Source: Forficula auricularia (Eukaryota > Arthropoda > Insecta > Dermaptera > Forficulidae). From it: a stretch of DNA of 64,000 nt. The notes under the pieces are model-generated. The model did not search any database and was not told the origin of the DNA. It saw only the letters and a program-made list of their open reading frames with translations. Shown one piece after another: positions 54,023 to 63,945 of this stretch; positions within the stretch are counted from its first letter, which is position 1, and the number at the start of each line of letters is the position of its first letter. Both the position numbers and the translations under genes were made by a program. The stretch lies in the NCBI GenBank assembly GCA_024734495.1, contig JALMQS010000153.1, positions 6,473,294-6,537,293 on the forward strand, written 5' to 3'.

Positions 54023-55501
54023 GTAAAGCATTTATTTATTTATTTATTTATCTAGTGCAATCATAAAGATTATACTAGGGCCGAAATATGGAATGGAATA
54101 TTTTATTAATTACATATCAGAAGGATTGTTTTACTTCCAACGGGAATCAAATCCGATTGCATATGTTAGCGCCTTACATGTCAGAGTGGTTTGCCTGATA
54201 GGCTAGCCAATTGCTAATTTTGGCAATTCTCGAAGAGGCGAAAACAACCCTTCTGACATGTAATTCTAATTCATATAAAATTCCATTCTATCTCGCATCT
54301 AGTAGATGACGACCTCTTTCTATTTTCTTTGATATTCAAAATCTATTTGAACTTTTATATTCTTGTTTGTATTAATAAACTACAATTCTCTACCGGCCCA
54401 GACAGAAATGAATGTTCCAGCAATATTGCAGTGCAGGAATATTGCCATTTCAATGTTGCCACTGCAATGTTGCTGAGGTCCTGGGACTTTCTTCCCTTGA
54501 AAGTAGAAGGGAAATTTTTGATCTCAGATTTTTCATGGGGCCCTCCACGGTAATCTGGCGATCCCAGGGCTGGATATTTTTACAGAGTGCCTCGCCCTGG
54601 CTTGAGACGGTTCGAGAGTTTTTACTCGGAGCGACCCGGAGTGCTATCGCCGATTGCCAGATGTATTATGACCACCTTATTGATTTCTTCTGGAGACATG
54701 GCCCAGCCCAACCCTTTTTTCAGCGTTGATCTATTTATTTAATATTTTATCCAGTAGCCTATATTCCAGTCAAATATTTATTTTTCTTGATCATGGCGGT
54801 TTCCTGCATATTTATTTTTTTATTTTTTATTCCTTGACTACGGCAACTTCCTGTCTAACTATTTATTTTTTGTTTTATTTATTTGATTATTTATTTATTT
54901 ATTCTTCCCAGTGTTTTAATTTATTTATTTTTATTGTTTGGACGACATGCGGTATTCCCTTTTTTATTGTTATTATTATTATTATTTTATTCTTGGTCGC
55001 AGCATACTAAGGTTTCACACCGTTCTGCTGTGGCCACACCCTGAGCCACTCAACCGGATCCTGAGTGGGAGGATCGGAGGGCTATAAGGGGAGATCATGC
55101 GCGGATCCAGGGGGGGGGGCGATGGGGGCGACCCCCCCCAAAGCATTGGAGATCAACATTTTTTTTTATTATAACATTAAATTTTAAAATTGAAGAAAAT
55201 AAAGTTGTATGTGGGGGGGGGGGCGTCTATGACCCCCCCCCACTTGGACAATTCGATCGCGACACACTTCCGAGATCAAAAGTAGATCTTATATACCGAC
55301 GACCGCCCCCCCCCCAAATCAGAGGTCTGGATCCGCGCCTAGGGGAGATGTGGAGGCCCTACAAAAAAAATATTCCCTTCTGTCTGGGGGGGGGTTTCAG
55401 CTTTCTAACTTAAAATATTTTCACAAAAAAAAAATCTAGGATAAATTATTTTATTAATTTATTATTTGAAACAAAATTTAAATGTATTTATTTATTTTTA
55501 G
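54023..55501 (+). other. Gene B intron 4 with a MITE-bearing insertion
   Basis: It begins GTAAAGCATTTATTTATTTA and ends TTTATTTATTTTTAG. At 54402-55390 an insertion is suggested by CCCAGACAGAAATGAATG at left and CCTTCTGTCTGGG at right; a hydrophobic frame at 54726-55010 there is low-complexity TTTATT sequence. 54060-54310 holds a small inverted repeat around CAGAAGG/CTTCTGACATG words. Confidence 0.55.
55096..55341. mobile_element. MITE, CAAGGGCGGATCCAGG family, copy 3
   Basis: Ends CATGCGCGGATCCAGG and CTGGATCCGCGCCTA; exact 8-bp duplication GGGGAGAT (55088-55095, 55342-55349). It shares ATTCGATCGCGACACACTTC with copy 2. Confidence 0.88.
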
Positions 55502-56050
55502 ATGGATGAATTAAATAGACCAGAAGACACAAATTCTGAAGAAAATAGAGAAGAAGGACCGATTGATAAGGATGGGACAGAGAATATTTGGGAAGCAGCA
55601 AGTAGAGGATCCCTCGCGGGGGTGAAATATTATTTCACCCAAAATCCATCAAATTTAAATAAAACAGAAGGAACTTTCAATTACACGCCCCTGCATTATG
55701 CATCCAAAAATGGTCATTTTGAAGTAGTCAAATATTTAATATCAAAATTAGCACAAGTAGATCCAAATGATGAATATAATGCTACTCCTCTAACGTTGGC
55801 ATGTAGAGAGGGCCGCCATACCCCTATTGTGAATTTGTTATTGGACAAAGGGGCGGAGATAAATCACCTAGATATTTATGGATCTACGCCCCTTCATGAT
55901 GCAATTTATGGAAATGATTTGGATTTTGTAAAATTATTAATTCAAAGGGGGGCGGACATAACAATAAAAAATAATATGAGAATGACTCCACTTGATATAG
56001 CTCACTTCTCTAACAAAACAACAATTCTAAACTATTTAAGATCACTTTAA
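55502..56050 (+). CDS. Gene B exon 5: ankyrin-repeat C-terminus
   Basis: 182 codons and TAA, phase 0 from TTATTTTTAG. An acidic linker (MDELNRPEDTNSEENREEGP) leads into ENIWEAASRGSLAGVKYYF, a first degenerate repeat, then YTPLHYASKNGHFEVVKYLI, TPLTLACREGRHTPIVNLLL, STPLHDAIYGNDLDFVKLLI and MTPLDIAHFSNKTTILNYL. Linkers DKGAEINHLD and QRGADITIKN are typical ankyrin hairpins. The overall order, repeat count and termination match gene A exon 4, while many surface residues differ, as in a diverging protein-binding family. The exon starts with ATG, so an internal start giving an ankyrin-only protein is possible. There are four clear repeats plus one degenerate one. Confidence 0.87.
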   Translation: MDELNRPEDTNSEENREEGPIDKDGTENIWEAASRGSLAGVKYYFTQNPSNLNKTEGTFNYTPLHYASKNGHFEVVKYLISKLAQVDPNDEYNATPLTLACREGRHTPIVNLLLDKGAEINHLDIYGSTPLHDAIYGNDLDFVKLLIQRGADITIKNNMRMTPLDIAHFSNKTTILNYLRSL

Positions 56051-56520
56051 GTTTTATAAAAATAAATATTATGTTTTAAATAAATAAATATATTTTTACC
56101 CAAAATGAAGAAGTTTTATATTTTCTTAGACACGTTTTTGTATAAACAAATGTAATAAAGATGATCAAGTTTGAATTTTTATTTAAAATGTTATAAAGTT
56201 TATTGAAAATAAAAAATACAATTTAACCACAAAAACAGAATTATCTATCTATCTACTCTTATTAAACGAGCAAAAATTGTTTGTTTATATATGTAGGATG
56301 CGAGATAAACTTTTTACATTCATCCCGGCGCGAGCAGCCATTTGTAGGGGCGGGTTTCACCCCCTTTGGCTCATAGGGGTGAAATAACACACTTATTTAT
56401 TCTTTCATATATATTTATTTATTAATCAAATCCCTTATTCTTATAACAATCACTGTAACATCACAAGTAAAAATTCAAACACACACATACATTGAACAAT
56501 TTTTAATCTTTAACATATTT
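56051..56520. other. Gene B 3' region, then a dispersed repeat end
   Basis: AATAAATATTATG and TAAATAAATAAATA near 56062-56090 could serve for polyadenylation. CTACTCTTATTAAACGAGCA at 56260-56279 is the repeat end also seen at 34400 and inverted at 48510. Confidence 0.5.
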
Positions 56521-56975
56521 AATACATGTTTCGGGTCTGATTGTACCCATCCTCAGTTAAAATAAAATTGAGTTTACACATATATCTCTCAACTCTGATG
56601 AAACAAAGAGAAGTAATTAAACCTTAAAAAACCAAACAAAATTAAAACTCAGAAAAATTTAATCCCTAGATATAATCTTTATACTGGCCGCTAAGTTTAA
56701 AATCAAATTGGGTGTTTAGTTTGGAGTCATATTTATTTATGTATAGACTCTCTAATATAAAACGTTTATAGGTGTTACTCTCCCGTTGAATGATTTTGAA
56801 GTTTTCTTCCCTGATATCATGTCCAAATTCAATAGCATGTTTTGTCATGCCAGAGTGAAATATGTTGTTATTTTTCTTAGCGTATTTATGTTGATATATT
56901 CTGTTTTTTAATAATTGTTTTGTATTACCAACATATAGTTCATCACATTCACATTTATACAAGTATACCAAATTT
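56521..56975 (-). mobile_element. Penelope-like element 3' fragment (endonuclease end plus hammerhead-like motif)
   Basis: It contains the GIY-YIG frame below and, downstream on the same strand, CTGAGGA, the stem GGGT...ACCC and GAAACATGT (56524-56562). The left limit is unclear. Confidence 0.75.
56666..56971 (-). pseudogene. GIY-YIG endonuclease domain of a Penelope-like element
   Basis: The 101-codon frame starts MVYLYKCECDELYVGNTKQL. VYLYKC and LYVGNT stand for the two strand motifs (GIY and YIG). RIYQHKYAKK gives the conserved Arg/Lys helix, and FILESLYINKYDSKLN holds the Glu-containing C-terminal helix. In Penelope-like elements this domain follows the reverse transcriptase and nicks target DNA. 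Here it is cut off at its 5' side: the next bases run into a reverse transcriptase of opposite orientation. So it is a fragment in a rearranged element, though the domain itself looks open and intact. Confidence 0.82.
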
Positions 56976-57545
56976 TTGGAATTTACGTGTGAAGAACAGA
57001 GTGATGGTCAACTGAATTACTTAAACGTAAATATAAGTATTAGTAATAATTCATTAAAATTCAAGATATATAACAAAGAATATATGTCAGATGTATTAAT
57101 TAACTATTTTTCATTTTCACCTAATAATATAAAAGAAAATGTTATATTTAATCTTTTAAATAACATTAATACAATAACATCAGTTGAAAATAGAAATGAT
57201 GATTATAAAAAGATGATCATTAGATTGGAAAACAATAACTATCCATTGAATTACATAAATGAAATAATGGAGAAATATGAAAAAAGAAAAGCATATAATA
57301 GGAAAAAGGATAAGAAGGAAACAACTTTAACTAGATATATCACATTACCTTACATGGGTTACAAGGATGTGTTTTTGGAGAATTTGATGGAGAATCAGGA
57401 TGGAACATTCAGGTTGGTCTACAGTTGTGAGAAGAAAATGTCTAATTTACTAGACAGACTCAAGGATAAAATTGGAACAGTGGATTCAACGGATTTGGTA
57501 TACTTGTATAAATGTGAATTTTCGACAATAAATCGTCTTTCCCAA
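56976..57545 (+). pseudogene. Penelope-like reverse transcriptase C-terminal part
   Basis: The frame opens FTCEEQSDGQLNYLNVNISI, matching the FLD-type block of Penelope reverse transcriptase. Then come SDVLINYFSFSPNNIKENVI, an RKKDKKETT stretch, a YITLPYMGYKDVF block and DLVYLYKCEF, the start of the GIY-YIG region, after which the similarity ends. It stands head to head with the minus-strand fragment at 56521-56975. The catalytic YADD-type block lies upstream in the family and is missing. Confidence 0.78.
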
Positions 57546-57915
57546 GTTCCAGACCATACCTTCCAAAAAGTCTAAAACCTCAAATAAAAGAACTTGCTAT
57601 GCAGACATTCTAAAACCCAGCTCTACCGCAATAAATAAATGGTCGACCTAGTCGGCAAAATCAATCCTTTTTAAAAGGGATTTTCCGGCTAGGGACCCAT
57701 AAGTTATATATAAGTTATATATAAGCTCAAAAAGTGTAAAATCAGCATGCCGTCATCAAGACTGCTGATACATCAAAATAGAAAGATATAAAAGGCCCTC
57801 AGCCACGACACCAAGTCAGACTTGACCCGAGTTAGCTCGCCTGCTCTACTCATTTCTCCACACGGGAACAATACGGAGGGAGCCTTTGGTTGAAAAATTG
57901 AAACTCCCCAATAAT
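57546..57915. other. Unassigned stretch
   Basis: No gene or clear repeat. AAGTTATATATAAGTTATAT is a short tandem near 57702. Confidence 0.4.
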
Positions 57916-58646
57916 TTTTTTTTTTTTTTTTTTTTATTAGACTCCATAGTATACATCGGCAATCTGCCCTTGCGGGCAATAAGCTTATTTACAGACAATA
58001 AATGAAAAAATGACATGGTTAGTATTAACAATATTTGAGGTAGAATAATGAGAGCTCCATTGAGCTTTACATCAAGGTGTGAATTTTGTATTTAAACTAT
58101 GATTAAAAATAAATTAGAACTAAACTAAAAATATAAAAAGAAAGAAAAGGTTTGGCGTGATCACGTGAAGCGCTGCGGTAGGTCGATAGGTCTGTGTTTT
58201 TTTAATCTTGTTGGTGGTAGTGTTGATATTATGTCTTGAGCATACTCATTGGGGTGGTGAGACAGTTTGTTTAGGTACGTGTGGCTGTGATGTCTTATTT
58301 CGTCTTTGACTGAGGGGATTTCTATGTCTTTTAGTATTGTGCAGTTTGGTACCCAGCTCGGGGCATCAGCGATTGCTCTCAGCACTTTGTTTTGAAATCT
58401 TTGAATAATTTCTATGTTGGATTCGGCTGCTGAGCCCCAGAGTTGTATACCATATGTCCATATTGGTTTTAGTATTGTTTTGTAGATAAGTATTTTGTTG
58501 CTTTTAGTCATTTGTGAGCGTCTTCCAATTAGCCAGTATGATTTTTGGAGTTTAAGTCCCAGTTGTTTACGTTTTGTCTTGATGTGCTTTTGCCAGGTTA
58601 GCCTTCTGTCCAGATGCATTCCTAGGTACTTTGCGTCGCTAGCCTT
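57916..58646 (-). mobile_element. 5'-truncated jockey-like LINE with 10-bp target duplication
   Basis: CCCCAATAAT flanks both ends exactly (57906-57915, 58647-58656). A poly-T run at the left border is the A tail. 731 bp, minus orientation. Confidence 0.93.
58161..58646 (-). pseudogene. Jockey-like reverse transcriptase C-terminal fragment
   Basis: An open frame, YLGMHLDRRLTWQKHIKTKR, SYWLIGRRSQMTKSNKIL, IWTYGIQLWGSAAESNIEII, QRFQNKVLRAIADAPSW and NEYAQDIISTLPPTRLKK. This order is the standard thumb and tail of jockey-clade polyproteins in insects. The 5' part was never copied (truncated insertion). The frame is unbroken, implying a recent insertion. The apparent ATG is in the target site, not in the element. 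Confidence 0.9.
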
Positions 58647-58656
58647 CCCCAATAAT

Positions 58657-59151
58657 AATTAGAGATTTTTCGAATCTGCCGGAAAATTGACTTGATTAGA
58701 ACGCCTGTTGATGCAATCCGCAACGCAGAGCGTTCAATTTAAATGCATACCCTAATTTCCCTAAGGGGCGCAGAATAACAAAAAAAACTACAAATATGAA
58801 GTTTGTGATTTCGAGCTTGTTTAATTTCTAGCACCTGGAAGACAGGTATTTTTACTTGATAGATAATTTTTTTATTTTTAATCATTTAATCACTCCTTAA
58901 AGAATTATTAATAAAGGTTGTATAGATTTCGAATTTTTCTGCTAGCTCGAAGATGAAGAAAATTTGTGGACTGTAGGATTATATTTTTTAATAAAAAGGC
59001 CCTTTTGTATTTTGAATGTTATTTAATGAGATGATATATATTTACAAGAAAGGTGAGGTCCTCCTTGTCTAGTGCAATGATAAAAGAATATCTGATGGTT
59101 CTCTTTGTTCCTTAAAATTAGTATCTGTCCCTGATTCGTGATGTAATATTA
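58657..59151. other. Unassigned stretch
   Basis: AT-rich, no gene or repeat border recognised. Confidence 0.45.
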
Positions 59152-60135
59152 CAGAGGTGGCCACAACGTGGCTCGCGAGCCGCATGCGGCTCTTTAGTCA
59201 ATCTCGTGAGGCTCTTGAACCCTCTTGAATATTACTGATTTTAAAAAGTACAGGATGGGGCATAAAGATCTACCACATTTTGAAGAGGTATAAAAAAAAA
59301 TGAAAAAATTTAACTAAAATGAAATGAATATATTTTTGAAAAGAAAAGAAAATAATTTTTTTTTTATGTATTTTAAAAATTATCTGACAAAAGGGGAGGG
59401 GGGGGGTTCCAAAATGAAAATTCTAGCACTTTCGACCAAACTCAACCAAATTTTATATACATATTCTGTGGACTCCCAGAAGGCTATAAATGCAAAAACT
59501 TATATCCAAAATAGGGGGTGGTCAATTGAAAATTCTAGCCCTTTTAACCAAAATCAACCAAAATTTTGTATACCCAGAGGGCTAGAAATGCAAAAACTAA
59601 CGACCCTAAATAGGGGGATGGTCAAAAATGAAAATTATAGCCCTTTCGACCAAACTATGTATACAAAATTTGTTTAGTTTTTGCATTTCTAGCCTTCTGG
59701 GGACCCACAGAATATGTATACAAAATTTGGCTGAGTTTGATCAAAAGGGATAGAATTTTTTTTTGACCCCCCCCCCCTCCTTTTTTTGTCTGATAATGTT
59801 AAAAATACATTTAAAAAATTTCATTTATTTTCTTTTCAAAAATAAATATAGTTTTTTTTCTAGTTAAATTTTTTCATTTTTATATCTCTTCAAAATGTGG
59901 TAGATCTTTATGCCACACCCTGTATAATCATTAAATTAAAAAAATAATAATAGAAAAATTATTTTTGTAATGTTATAAGTAAGTAGAGCAAAAAATATAT
60001 GTTACTTCATTTATATATTATAAAATAAAAAAATGTGTCTATATGAACCATTAATTAATCTCCAAAAATGTGGCTCGCTTTGAAACAGTTTTATAAATTT
60101 GCGGCTCCCAAAGTTAAGTTTAGTGGCCATCCCTG
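59152..60135. mobile_element. hAT MITE with CAGAGGTGGCCA ends
   Basis: Ends CAGAGGTGGCCACAACGTGG and TAGTGGCCATCCCTG. GCTCGCGAGCCGCATGCGGC at left has partners GTGGCTCGC and TGCGGCTCCC at right. The 8-bp duplication TAATATTA is exact (59144-59151, 60136-60143). Confidence 0.92.
59251..59922. mobile_element. TIR element nested in the hAT MITE, carrying part of repeat X
   Basis: CAGGATGGGGCATAAAGATC at left is mirrored by GATCTTTATGCCACACCCTG at right, with TA borders (59249-59250, 59923-59924). The arms continue through ACCACATTTTGAAGAG. Repeat X middle units (CTCAACCAAATTTTATATAC type) are repeated inside in both orientations. Confidence 0.85.
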
Positions 60136-60353
60136 TAATATTAAATCCGTTAGAATTTTCAGAGTCTCGCATAGGTCCTTCAAAATATATCAATCCAATA
60201 AAATCGTAGTCCAAAAGAGAGTTTTTCTAATTGAATAGCATGGTCAAATCGTGTTTAAATCAATCGGAGCTTTTAAATAATTAAAGTAATAAATGGACGA
60301 AATAAAACAGAAGGTTGAGTACGCAAAAGATTTTCAATGAGGTGTGTTTAGAC

Positions 60354-61252
60354 CAGTGGTTCCCAACCTTTTGTGGCCCATCGCCCCTTTCTGGAGATTG
60401 ACTAACACCTATCGCCCCCTTTTCATTTTCATTGTGGCTAATTTTAATTTGAAGTAAAGTGTAAATAATAAAGCAGTTGTATTATTTTAGCTGAGTATTG
60501 ACGACACTTCTTCTTTGAATCCATAGTGCATGAACTTCTACTGACTTAAAAACTGACTTGCTTGTGTCTTGAAAATTGATAGACTTTTTGAGTGGAAATT
60601 CCCCAAAACCTTCTTATTGGTTGGATCCTTAATCACCAGGGCGTTCAAAATATTGAAGCCTGCCTATTTTCTAGAAATTACTCTCTTGGAAAATTCCCAC
60701 GCAAAGTCGAAATTTAGAAAACCCCCAATCAATGAATTTATTATTGACATCTGGTGTTTCCTTTAGAATCTCTTAACCCAAAATATGACAAACCTAAATT
60801 AAATTTATTGAGGTTCAAAAAGTGGGAATTGTAAAGTCCCACCATCCTATTGTCAAATAAGGCATGTTCCAGCATCAAAGGACATGCCGCCTGCTACTCC
60901 AAAATATTATCATTAAAAATAAGTATATTATTATCAAGAAAAAAATACTCTAAATGCCGCGTTCACAACAGTATGTTTCTTTGTAATTTATTAGAAATTT
61001 AAATATTTTTTCTAAATAATATTAATATAACATTATTTATATTTGAGAATGAAAATTACGTTTAACAACTCGCAAGGAAGTGATTCCATTTCTTTGTACG
61101 TGAGTGTATTTTAATTTTCCCCATTTAAATACTCATCGCCCCCAATCGCGCCCCCTTTCTTATTTACCCCCCCCCCCCCCCCCCCCCCCCCCCCGATAAC
61201 CCAAATTCCCCACTTGGGGGCGGGCGGGGCAATCCTGGGTCGGGAACCACTG
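60354..61252. mobile_element. hAT MITE with CAGTGGTTCCCAACC ends
   Basis: CAGTGGTTCCCAACCTTTTG faces CGGGAACCACTG. Flanks GTTTAGAC and GTTTTAGAC give a target duplication with one T gained. Poly-C at 61167-61194 and GGGCGGGCGGGGC near the right end. The internal frame at 60569-60766 is not convincing. Confidence 0.85.
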
Positions 61253-61591
61253 GTTTTAGACAAGCAGAGAAATGCTAGCCAGCACATGCGTATCGTTTTT
61301 ATTGGCTGAGACAAAAGTACGGCCGGAGAGAAAGCACCTATTTTGAATTTTATACAAAGGTTTTATAATTGTTTTATAAAGAACCTTATTCATGTTGAAG
61401 CTTTTATTTTTATGATTAATTTGATTAAAATTAAAATTTTAACCTTATTCATCATTAGAATAAAAAATAATAAAGAATTTATTTAAAAATATACCTACGT
61501 GTTGCGGAGTGCATCAACAGGTCACAATTTTGTGAAAAAATAACATATTTTCATAGGTTTTATAATTAAGCAAATAATTTTTAATTAACAG

Positions 61592-61681
61592 GTGGATTCA
61601 TAACAAAACAGGTGTGTTTACAATTAAAGTGGTTGAAGTGGCTTTTTTTTATATAACTTGGAAACAAATCTTATTTAATTT
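61592..61681 (+). repeat. Duplicate of the 51097 segment, split by repeat Z
   Basis: TTAATTAACAGGTGGATTCATAACAAAACAG to CAAATCTTATTTAATTTT, continuing after repeat Z at about 62402 with TTTATGTTTTTATTTCAGAT. The intact version is at 51097-51250. Confidence 0.75.
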
Positions 61682-62401
61682 TTTAACCGACTTCAAAAAA
61701 GGAGGAGGTTCTCTATTCGACTGATTTTTTTTTTTTTTTTTTTGTGCCTATGTTACCCTCATATCTCCGCCAATTGTCAACCGATTTTGAAATTTTTTGC
61801 ATTGGGTCCGGTCTAGCTTCCGATTGGTCCCATTTTTTTTTCGTTTTTTCTTCATAGGTATTAGACCTTTTTTATTAGGTTTGTTTAGACCTAACCTCTT
61901 TGTTTATGAACCGATTTCGATGGTTCTTTTATCCGAAAGGGGTGTCTTAGGGATGGTGTCATATTAATTTGGTCAAGTTCTGATTATATAATCACTATTA
62001 ATAACATCACTAAAAGAGAAAAATAAAAATAATTTTAAAGAAAAAATAAAACCGACTTCAAAAAATTAAATGCAACAAATAAAATACACTAAAAGGTATA
62101 AAATAATTATTATCTTATTTAGTTACAACTAAACGACGAAATATTATCATGAAATTACTTTTTGAAGTTGGTGCCAAACATTCTTTTATGAATCCCACTC
62201 GACGGATCTTACTTGTACGTTTGGCGGGTACGCTCGCTTATAGGTATGGTTTGTTTGGTACCGACTTCAAGAAGTAATTTCATGTTAATATTTCATCGTT
62301 TAGTTGTAACTAAATAAGATAATAATTATTTTATACCTTTTAGTAGTATTTTATTTGTTGCATTTAAATTTGAAGTCGGTTTTTTTATTTTTTCTTAAAA
62401 A
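61682..62401 (+). repeat. Dispersed repeat Z, copy 5, complete
   Basis: Inserted in the duplicated segment, so both borders are defined: it starts TTAACCGACTTCAAAAAAGG and ends GTTTTTTTATTTTTTCTTAAAA. About 720 bp with the central foldback. Confidence 0.85.
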
Positions 62402-62661
62402 TATTTTTTATGTTTTTATTTCAGATCCTATACGATGATATTCCTATTTATTTTTTTATAATGTTTATCAATATGAACGAATGTAATGGTGTACGAGTAT
62501 AAACAAATGTAGAAAGGTAGAAATGCAAAAACTGGGTGCGGGTTGTGGTGGATATGGGAGGTGCAGGAGGTGGAGGTGCAGTTGTGGGGAATCCGGGGGT
62601 GCAGTGGTGGGGGCGAGGTGCGTGGTTTCGGGGGAGGGGGGTCCAAGGGGCGTGTACTATA

Positions 62662-63889
62662 TACCAGGCATATAAGTTTAAAACGGTGCTTTTTTTATAA
62701 TAATAAAAAAAAACATTTTTTTTTCATAGAAAACAAAATCAAATTTAATCAAAGTATTGGCCCTCACTAGTTACACATTTTTGGCATCTCTTGGGGAATT
62801 TGTGGATACCATGCCAAAAAATTCCTTCTCTTTCGAGGGAAACTACTCATCAAGCCATTTTCGGACATTTTCGTAAGAATCGAAGTGCTGCTCAACGAGC
62901 GCCTGGCCCATCGACAAAAAAGGTGGTAGTCAGAAGGGGCCAGGTCTGGTGAATAAGCAGCATGGGATACCACCTCCCAGTTAAGTCTCTCCAAGTAGTT
63001 TCGGACTATTGTTCACGTGTGCGATGGCGCTTTGTTGTGGAAGAAAATCAGCTTGTCATGTCTTTGCTGAAAATCCGGTCTTCTCTCACGCAGAGCACGG
63101 TGCAATTTGATCAGTTGTTGGTGGTAGCAGGTGGCATTGACATTTTCACCAGCTTTCAACAACTCATAGTAGACGATACCATTCTGATCCCACCAAAGGC
63201 ACAGCATCGTCTTCCTTCCGAAGCGATTTGGTCTCGGGGATAGATGTTGATGGTTGGCTGGGATCAACCTACGATTTCTTGCGTTTAATTCTCATAATAT
63301 ATCCACTTTTCATCCCCAGTCACAATCCGATGCAGGAACGACTTTTTTCTGTCTATCGTTCAATTCATGCGACACCCATTTTCCAATCTTTTTGAAACTT
63401 TCCCATGGCTCGTATGCGCATGGAAATGGTTGGTTGAGTAACACCCAATTGCTCGGCAAGCATTTTTTCCGATTAGGCCAAAAGAGACTGTAATTGATGG
63501 TCTTCAACGTTCCTGGGTGGATTTTCACGCTTCTTGTCGCTCAGGTCAAAATTGCCGTGTTTGAACCGATGAAACCAATCTCTGCACGTTATTTCCGATA
63601 AAGCACTGTCGTTATAGGCCTCCACAAGCATTCGATGCGATTCGGCAACCGATTTTTTTCAAATTAAATCAGAATAGTAGAGCTTCCCGCATATTCTTTT
63701 TTTCTGACAAGAAACTAGACATGATTACCAAAGGATGTTGTTGTATGAAATTGCTTGTGATATTCACTGATTAATGTTTACAAATGTCAAACTCATAAAA
63801 AGAGGTTATAACATGTCGGTAAAGTAGCTTAAAATGCTCACTGACGCATACTATGAGAAATGCACGGTTTTAAACTTATACACCTGGTA
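62662..63889 (-). mobile_element. Tc1/mariner element, near full length
   Basis: Inverted ends TACCAGGCATATAAGTTTAA and TTAAACTTATACACCTGGTA with TA on both sides (62660-62661, 63890-63891). 1228 bp, a normal mariner length. The empty site is seen in the G-rich repeat at 35380-35600. Confidence 0.93.
62767..63722 (-). pseudogene. Mariner transposase with stops, frameshifts and a changed catalytic site
   Basis: Minus-strand pieces in order: MSSFLSEKKNMREALL at 63722, a helix-turn-helix stretch (DWFHRFKHGNFDLS), LKTINYSLFWPNRKKCLPSN, FKKIGKWVSHELNDRQKK, TMLCLWWDQNGIVYYELLKA, then the second catalytic block as FFHNKAPSHT. Intact mariners have HDNAP/HDNAR there, so the catalytic Asp is lost. The C-terminal block VSHAAYSPDLAPSDYHLF follows. 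Several stops and frame changes separate the pieces. Confidence 0.88.
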
Positions 63890-63945
63890 TATTTGTATTT
63901 TTTTAATTTGGTTACCGTGCATTGCTCGGTGGCTCCAGGTACTAT

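Larger units (their letters stand above)
62505..63945 (+). repeat. G-rich dispersed repeat, copy 3, split by a mariner
   Basis: The left part (GCAAAAACTGGGTGCGG, G-runs, GTGTACTATA) and right part (TTTGTATTTTTTTAATTTGG, TTACCGTGCATTGCTCGG, TGGCTCCAGGTACTA) together equal the uninterrupted copy at 35380-35600. Confidence 0.85.

Noticed and set aside
54329..55010. Overlapping frames, one very hydrophobic, in gene B intron 4
   Set aside because: The hydrophobic frame is TTTATT low-complexity DNA; the others lack motifs and lie in a repeat insertion.
58653..58656. Start codon of the LINE reverse transcriptase frame in its flank
   Set aside because: The ATG near 58652 lies in the target duplication, so it is accidental and the element is 5'-truncated.
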